DNA from: Epiperipatus broadwayi
Lineage: Eukaryota; Onychophora; Udeonychophora; Euonychophora; Peripatidae
DNA: 64,000 bases
Assembly: GCA_028023455.1 (NCBI GenBank)
Contig: JAQFVV010012446.1
Coordinates: 7,193,501 to 7,257,500, forward strand
Direction of reading: 5' to 3'
Under the pieces are notes generated by a model that was given only the letters and a program-made list of their open reading frames with translations, was not told the origin of the DNA and made no database searches. Position 1 is the stretch's first letter; each line of letters opens with the position of its first letter. Shown piece by piece: positions 53,401 through 62,400 of the stretch. The position numbers were made by a program, and so were the translations under genes.

Positions 53401-56400
53401 AGTATTTATTGGATTATGAGTTATCCAATTTTTTTTTTACTATTGTTATTATTTATTTTTCTTGTGTTATCCAGAAAATGGGGGAGGGGGGATGTAGTAA
53501 ACTACGCTTAAATGAAATCTAATTTAAATTATCTTAGCTTAATTAAACTCATCTAATTCAGCTCACACTTTAACTTTTTAAATGAAAGTTAGATTGTAAA
53601 GGCAAGGAAGTAAAAGTTATTAATAAATAATCAATACCAAAAGATACTAATTAAATTAAGAAGTTTCTGTGTGATTTGTCACAATTAAATTAGAAACGAA
53701 TATGCCTTAATAAAATTTTATCTTAGTTTGCAATACAGTCCAGATGAATATGTCGTTAGTTGAGATTACATTTAACCAGCATTTGATGTTAGAGAATGGT
53801 GAACAGATGCACGATGGTAAATAAAATGAAGTTAAATTCAAGCGGTAATGAGCAATCACTATACATATTAAATGACAAAAATATCTGTCAATCGCAGAAT
53901 CACGCACAAATAATTCACTATGATTTTTACTTTGGTTTATCTAAAAAATAAATAAATTCACAAATGTTTTGAAGACTTACATTATTCATAAATATTATTG
54001 AATTAAATAAAAGTCTTAAACTGCATATAATGTGAAAGAAGCATCATAAATTAAACTCGTAACAAAAAACAGTGAATCTCCTTACATTCCTATGATGGAT
54101 GTATGTGCTTTAATTTAACAAAATTCTTAGTAACTTTTAAGAGAATAGAAAAGAAATTATGAAAATTATTATTATGACACATAAATGTCAGCAATTCCAA
54201 ATTTTTTTTTCTTCTTCTGATTTTAGCCAAGATGCAAATTTTTAGGTTATGCTCAGGTCATTTTTTCATATTTATAATTTTATCATTAATTTCTTTACTA
54301 TTTTGTATTGGATAAAATCTTAAATTTTTGTTCCCCCCCCCCCCACAGTTAAAAAATAAAAAAATATGATATGATTAATGTTTTCACAATAACAGTAATA
54401 AATTTGACTATTTTGTTATTAAAATATATCTAGAATTTAGAAAAATATTATGTTGTGACAAATTTCAAAGAAATTAAAATTTATTCAATCATCTGTTGCA
54501 ACTAAACTCATTTCAGTTGCAACAATTTTAAAACATAAGTATATTAGCTAATTGGTTATCACATGTAACCAAATGCTTAAAATTAATTAAGTGAACATCA
54601 ACAAGCTGTTGTTAAGATAACAAAATCCATATGTGGATTCAGCAATATGTTGTCAAGGCAATGCTTAGATAATAAATGGTTTTTCATTTATCATCTGAAT
54701 TTTGTCTTGATAAGAGATTACTGATATTCTATTTGTTAATCATAGCCTGGGATAGTGTGATTTACAAGAATTTTAATATTTATTTGACATGTGGATTTTT
54801 TCTTACAGATGTAAACTATTAACAAATCATTGTAAGAGAAGTTGTAGAAGTACCGATCAAAAAGTAGATTCATTAAGGCCTTCAACTATGCCACAGTATA
54901 CATAAATTTGACAATCATTAATTATGTGATTCACAGTTTGTATTTAACACATTCATATAAGTCAGATACTCTTAATTTCTATTTCTGAAGCATATAAACA
55001 CTGCGATCATGGCCACTCATAAATCCATTCATGAGACTTATAGGAAGATTAAATCCAACTAGTTTACTTTTGGATTTGGAATTATAAAATATTCGTGTCT
55101 TACAAGAACACTATAATTCTCCAGCTGCTGGAAGAGATTCTAGTTGAGCATTCAGAAAGGGGATCTTAATTTGAGGCATGTCTGGCAAAACTATATTTTA
55201 AATTTGCAGTAAAAAACGGATCTACTTATTAGCCTTTTATGTATTTAGTGTGATGAAACTTGTTCTCCGATATCAACTAAAAAAAATATGTGAAAGAGTA
55301 GGAAGTCATATGCCAGAAGCTTAGTATGAGCACTTTTTCTCCACACAGAGGCACAATAATTACCACTACAATAACTTATCAGCCAGTTTTCTAAAAAGAC
55401 CGACTCTAGAAATTAGTTTATATCAAACCTTCAATAGATTAGGGAAATAATTTAAGCTATAGTACAAGCTAATCCTAAGTAGCGGAGAGTAGGATTGTAT
55501 CTCATCAGTACTATTGTTGCAAAATATTTATTTTATGGAATGCTTCCTCATTCTACATACTGTCTTTGTGGGATTAGGAATAAGACATCAGGTTTTGAAA
55601 AAAACAAACAAACAAACAAAAACATTTCATATTCTTATCAAGAGACTTTTTGACTTTTTTTGTGGAATGATCTCTTTAGTGAAATTAAAGCATTGTCAAC
55701 AATACAGATGAGCTTCCTGTATTCTCTTTGAAGAAGATCACACCGATAACTATATTAAATAAAATAAATAAAGACTTTTAAAGGGGACAACGACTATTTT
55801 ATATCTGCTATGATTATCATTTAGTATCTCAAATTATTCTGCTGGACAGTTTTGTGTTTAAAGATTCTTGAGACATTTCTATTTTAATCAGGTAGTAAAG
55901 TAATTTAATATTCATTTTTACGGGGGGGGGGGGATTTTTCATTATCATAAGCATAAGGAATCGAGGAATGTATTTGCCAAACAGAATTGTAGGATGAGAT
56001 TAAATCAATAAAAGTAGCATCAATTGTGAACATTTTTAATGTGAATTGTTAAAGATAAAACTTGTTTAGGAATATCATTATGATCTAACTAAATCTGGCC
56101 AGTTTTAACATCAAATAATTTAAAACTATTTGTATTATTGTTGTTAAGATTATTCTTTCAAACCACTTGGAGAAAGTTGTATAATAAACGATTTTTATAT
56201 CACATTACATTTATCAGCTTTCACAATTATTAGAATTTTCCTTTGATGCCAGAGTAGATTCTGTTTGAGTAACATTGCAGAATAGTTTGCTGACAAGTCA
56301 CAACTATTCACTTTGGCTTTAGATCTTAAACTTTTTAAAAACTCTGTTATTTTCTTTTTGGAACTACTCTTAGTTTAAAGCAACCAATGCCAAGTTCAAA

Positions 56401-59400
56401 CTCAACAGAGCCATACAATTCTGTCTCAGAGTTGTATCTTCTGGTTCAATCCTGTGGTTAATTATATAAAACTGACGGTCTTATAACAGCTTTTTTAAAA
56501 ATACTTGTGTATCCGATAAACTTATCTATAAGAGATCAGTTCTTTTTCAGTGGGGTATATAAAGATATGTATTAGACCATAAATTTCTAATAGCTAATAG
56601 GTTTCCAAATGTAAGTCACAGCACAATAGCTATAACTTAGTAAACCAATAAAATATCTACAATCTATTGTCAAGTCAACTTCCATAAGTAAAAAAAAATC
56701 CATCTTTTATCTGTAAAAATTGCCTTGACAATTGATTGTGGCTATTCTATTGGTTTATTAAGCTTTGGCTGTTATGCTGTAAATTACAAATATATTATTT
56801 TAATATATATATATATATATATTAAATGTAAATACCTGTTATAAATATACTATATAAACATCACATGACCACCACCTCTTATGCTTGTATATAACTGTTG
56901 TTAAAACAGGCAAAACTCACTATCCATATTGCCACACACAGCAAGCTAGAGTAATCAATGGATGCCAGAAGGCTTGTGCATAAAATCCCCATCTAGTGCC
57001 TACTCATCCAATATCCCCAAACGCAGATCCAAGGCTCCTCACTGACGAAGGCCACAAGCCAGAAACTAGTCTGGGGATATTGGATGAGTAGGCACTAGAT
57101 GGGAATTTTATGCACAAGCCTTCTGGCATCCATTTATTACTCTAGCTTGATGTGTGTGGCAATACATATAGTGAGTTTGACGTTTTAAATATACTATATG
57201 TAAGTTCCAAATATTTGGAACAAAATATATATATTATAAATGATGTTTACTAGTTTGTGATTATCAATGTGTTTTTTTGTTTTCAATAGAACAATATAAA
57301 ACTTCAAATAATAAACTTTACATGCAAACACTTATTTGTAAAATGTATTTTCTGTAAAAAATTGCAAAATTCATACAGTTAAATTTTTACACTTTTTTTT
57401 TACTTCCAAATGTATTTCAGTTCAACATTAGCTTTTAATGCATATAAATATGCAATTTACATATTTCTGCATTGGTACAAATTAAGTTAATCAGATATCG
57501 TAAATATTTTTTATTCACACACACACTTTTCAAAACTTAATATATATACATAAGACATATTCACACATAACATTTTAATTAATGTACTTTAATTATTAAA
57601 AAAAAAAAAAATATCCCACAATATTATTTATCCTATTAATCTTAATTAATTAAAAAAGCATTAAAAAAAAACACAATCACCACAGCTGTTACCATTACCA
57701 TTTTTTTTTTTTTAGATCTGCCTCTCTGTCATTCTAATTAATGGCTACCATTAACAAAACAATCTATAATTGTTGAGGCATTATATATATATACATCTAA
57801 CTTAGCAGTTTGTTATTGCATACATAAACATATCAAAATAACCTATAAAGGCTTGGCTGATGAATTAATCATACATATATATAGTACTGATAGTAAGCTT
57901 ATTAGTATGCTTTTAATTATATATATATTATTATGTGTTCCCCTTACATCCCTCCAATACCAATTATACACCTTGGGGCCTGATCTGAATCCAAGACCCA
58001 TGATATTAATGTTATTTATTAATCATTGGTATTAATGCAAATTAAAGTACTATAAATGACAAAACATTAATTGCAACACATATTTAAACCCCAACTTAAT
58101 TATATTTCAATTAAATTATAAGACACATACATGACAACTAACCTTCAGTAATTATTATCCTATAAGTATGATATAACTCCAACACCCTATAACAATGCAA
58201 TGATCGGATAAAATGAATGCAATCAAGTAATGAAAATTCATATTAAAGAAATATCAAATAAAAATTTTACTGTTATTAATACATCATATACAATAATATT
58301 CATTAATAATGACGTCTACAATGGATTTAAATGATAATCATGAACTTGCTGTTTTTCAACAACGAGCTTCTCAAAAGAGAGATAAATCTGTAGCGAATTA
58401 AAATTTACAATTCGAATAGAAACATCAACCACTTTTGAATTGAAATAATATTAAAAACCAATATCTGAAGATTCAAGAAAGCAAGAACAAGCATTATAGA
58501 ATTAAAGTTAGCCAAATGAGCAATTCGAAATTGAGATTTGAAAGTAAATTAAGATCATTCAAATTTCCAAATTTATAGATTGAAGTATCTAGATCTGAGG
58601 ATATCTCATAATACAAGAAATATCTCTATTAATTCACTCAAAATAATTTATTAAAGAAATGATATAGACAAATATGCATTGCTAAGTGCAAAAGCGACAT
58701 CAGGAAAAGAAAGTTGTCGTTCACGGAGCTATAACTTGTCAGAACTGACCTAGCACTATACATCTGCGCTATGAAATATCAAGTCAATTCTTAATGAATG
58801 GATCTAATAACTCTCCACTTCAAAGCAAAAGTTCCAAGGATACAAAGAATAAGTGACTTAAAGGATGTTCAAGAACAGTGGTCGGCAACATTTTAGATAT
58901 TGTGCATCACTAACATAATTTTTAAAGGTACGAATTAATATGAGCATTGAGTATGTTATACATATATATTTATTAATAATTTTAACTTTAACACAAGAGT
59001 GTGCCATAGTCAAATTTGATGCCTAGTCAATAATTCATAGAATTCGGTATTTTTATTTTGTTTCTTTTTCTATGCTGCTGACTGAGTAGAGATTAATTAA
59101 AAGACCTTTGAGGTAGATATTTTGCAAGTCACAGTAGTATTTTGAAACAAATCAATTAGCAATATAACGTTCTTGTTTTATTTTACATATAACAGCTTAA
59201 AATTGATTTTTTATTTAAAAATTTTATTAAACGAGCTTAGCGAATTTAAATATCTCAATTTCTTTGTTGGCCATTAAAATTACATCACAGACCACCGTTT
59301 TTCCAACCACTGTTCTAGAACACTTACAATTTACCATCTATACCCGAAATGAATTAATGAGGATTACCAGAATGATTCATTAAGACATTTTTTTTACGAA

Positions 59401-62400
59401 TTTTAAAACTACATCTAGGTTGACGTCATTAATTTTATTTATATAAATGTTTTTGTTTGTGTCTTTACTTTAATATGGATACAAAATAGTGTAATATATG
59501 TGTTAGTATGTTACATAATGAAAATATTGTTGCTTTTAGTTTAAGTAAAATAAAATATAGTTTACAAAGAGAACTTGCTTGCATACAAATCCGATCATCT
59601 TCGAAGATTTTACCTAATATGTATTTAGCATTTGTACAATTACACCATATATTTTTCTTTGTTTATTTATACTAAAAGTTGTATGAAATATTTTCGGTAT
59701 ACTTGACTAACTATTTCTGTAATAAATGGTCTTTCTTGTCTATATTATAATTACAGTATATAATAGGGGGATCCCATATCATCACTATGACAGATAGGAA
59801 TTTATATATCAAGTTAATAAAAATAAAATGAATTATGATCTCCAAATCATGATATAGCAAGCAAGGATGATGAAGACAATCATAAACATAATTTAAATTT
59901 CACTTATGTTGACATGGACATTAATGGCTATTCTCTGTAGGGAATAAGGGTTTGGAATATGAGTTAGAATCAATTATAAGCAAAGAATAACCATAAATGT
60001 TATATTAAAGTTATAATTTTGTTATAAATTTTCTTTGATAAAAATATTAATCGCTGTAAATATAGTTGTTAAATATATTCAAATGTTAAATTAAAAACTT
60101 TTGTTGTAATTTTCTAAATTCACTTTTCAATTGGTCATATCTTCTCACATACTTATAAATATTTTTGCACATTTACATATATCTTTATATATTCACATCT
60201 GCCATTAAACACCTACACATGTTTACACCTGCCTGTATTTTAAGTGATATTAATATACCTTGAACTAGACAATTATGCAGATTCTCCTCGAGTTTGAAAC
60301 CTGGGAATAATGGAAATGAAAGAAGGCACGGGCGAGGTGAGTTTAGGTATATATTTAATATTTAGTTGATTCTTAACTTCTTCTCTCCCAAGAATGAAAT
60401 TAAAGGGTACGTGGTATATAGATAGGTATAAATAAGGATCAAAGACATCCTGTCACTCATTGTGGTAACCTAGATAATCTCTTTTCATACTAGGTAAAAG
60501 CTCGTTCTGTTACAATATATATATTGCTAAAAGGAGGTTACCTTGACAATGGTTTGAAATTGTTAATTGTCATTGATATTGGGATTGTCTACATGTTGAC
60601 TGGTTTCTAATGATATATATATATAAATCATATATCTCAATTCACAATTAAGTCACTAGTCAAAATTAAATTTAAAAAAAAAAAAAAGTACCCAATGGTT
60701 TCTCTTCCAAAACAAAACAATATTTATATATAATCCATTAGTAACATTTTTTTTAAAAATTTTGATTTTGGCTAGTGATTTAATTGTGAATTGGCATGCG
60801 AATGTCATTACAGCTACTATATTCTCCACCATCCTGTAACCTAGTTATTTCTCATATAGGTCAAAAGATCATGATTCTCTCTGATTTATGCATGGAATGA
60901 AAACCCTACTAAAATAAATACACATAAGAAAATACTAATTTAACAAACATCACAATAAAATTATTTAAATACAAAACTATGTACAATGTCACTTCCTTTG
61001 GATGATGATCCACTACCATGGGCTTCAACTTACTATCCACAAGAGTTTTAGTGTATTTTGTGTAGTAAGTTCATATAAAAATTATCTAGTAACAACAAAT
61101 ATTTTTAAATGAGTTTAATAATAATTAACTTTCAGGTTTTAATACCAAGTTCATTATTTTCAGAATCTAATGTAGCTCTTAACAAGTTGTGAGTGCATTA
61201 CATGGCAGTAAACTGTCCCCGACTTTTTACAAATTTTCCATTACTGGCATACTTTCATAGCCATAACTTTAACTTTTCTTAATAATCATAATTAATTGTT
61301 TCAGATTATCAACTTAACAATATCGCTCACACTGCATAACACAAAGGAAAAATATCAGAGCTGAAATATCTTACAGATTGACTCAATTAATAAAAATTAA
61401 ATATGCTCATATCATCAAACAACATTCGTCAAATACTATGCAAGTTATAAAAAATAACACCTCATAACATGTTCATGAACTAGGGTTATATTATCTGCAT
61501 ATGGAAAAATATAAATCGTTTTATCACTAATATACTATTTAATTCACCCTTTGTTAATATTCAATGTCATTTATTCATAGCTTGAGGAAGAATGGCTTAC
61601 TCCTAATTAAAGATATTATTCCTGCATATACACATATATCACACACATACAAACAAAATTATAATTGGCTTCCACATGACTGAAAAATATTCCACTATTT
61701 AAATTTTCATAAATTCTAATTCTAAACAAACTAAAATACAAACGAAATAATCTTACAATTTCCCAAAAACATTTTATCCTTTTGTTATTAATCAATTCTT
61801 TTCAGAAATTTTTTTTTTTTACATTTATGATTTCACTTAGAAACAATATATATATATATTACATTTAAAAACTAAAAAAAATTATTCAGAATTGAAATGA
61901 AAAACTATCACGACCTCGATCAAAATTTTTTCTTTCCCCAGCTAAATTATTTTTAACTTCCTTAAATTGAATTAGCAGCTTGTATGCTAAACTTCATATT
62001 TTAAATTGAAGCAATTGACAAAAGATTAAAAAAATAAAATAAAAATGTTATTAGAAAAAATCATACTTATGACAAATCATTGTAATTAACATTAATCCTA
62101 CTTTTTTAAATATATACAAATATTATGTTATTAAAATACAGAATATACATTTTATTTATATTAAAGTTTGAACCGTGCATAAAGCATTTGGAAATAAGTA
62201 AGAAATGATTTGGATAATAAAACCCGAGTTATGATTTATTTGTATTTCAATAAATAAGCATTAAATTATTCTTATTTAAAGTTTTAATAGGTTGCCTAGC
62301 TACCATTTTCTCCTGCCTATTGTTTATTTTCTGTGATACCTTAAAAAAAAAACAATGAATCGAAAGTTCATTCACTAACAACAACAACAAAAAAAAAACA

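Larger units (their letters stand above)
49121..54064 (+). mobile_element. Decayed Ty3/gypsy-type LTR retroelement
   Basis: A recognisable whole element, antisense to the host gene: 5' LTR (49121-49562), TGG-initiated primer site (TGGCGACAGGATGAG at 49566), gag and pol remnants, purine tract (AATGGGGGAGGGGGGA to 53492), and 3' LTR (53493-54064). Pol blocks occur in normal order: reverse transcriptase 51130-51500, RNase H-like 51900-52080, integrase 52440-52910, and a last block near 52980-53110. All frames are broken by stops and indels. Confidence 0.85.
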
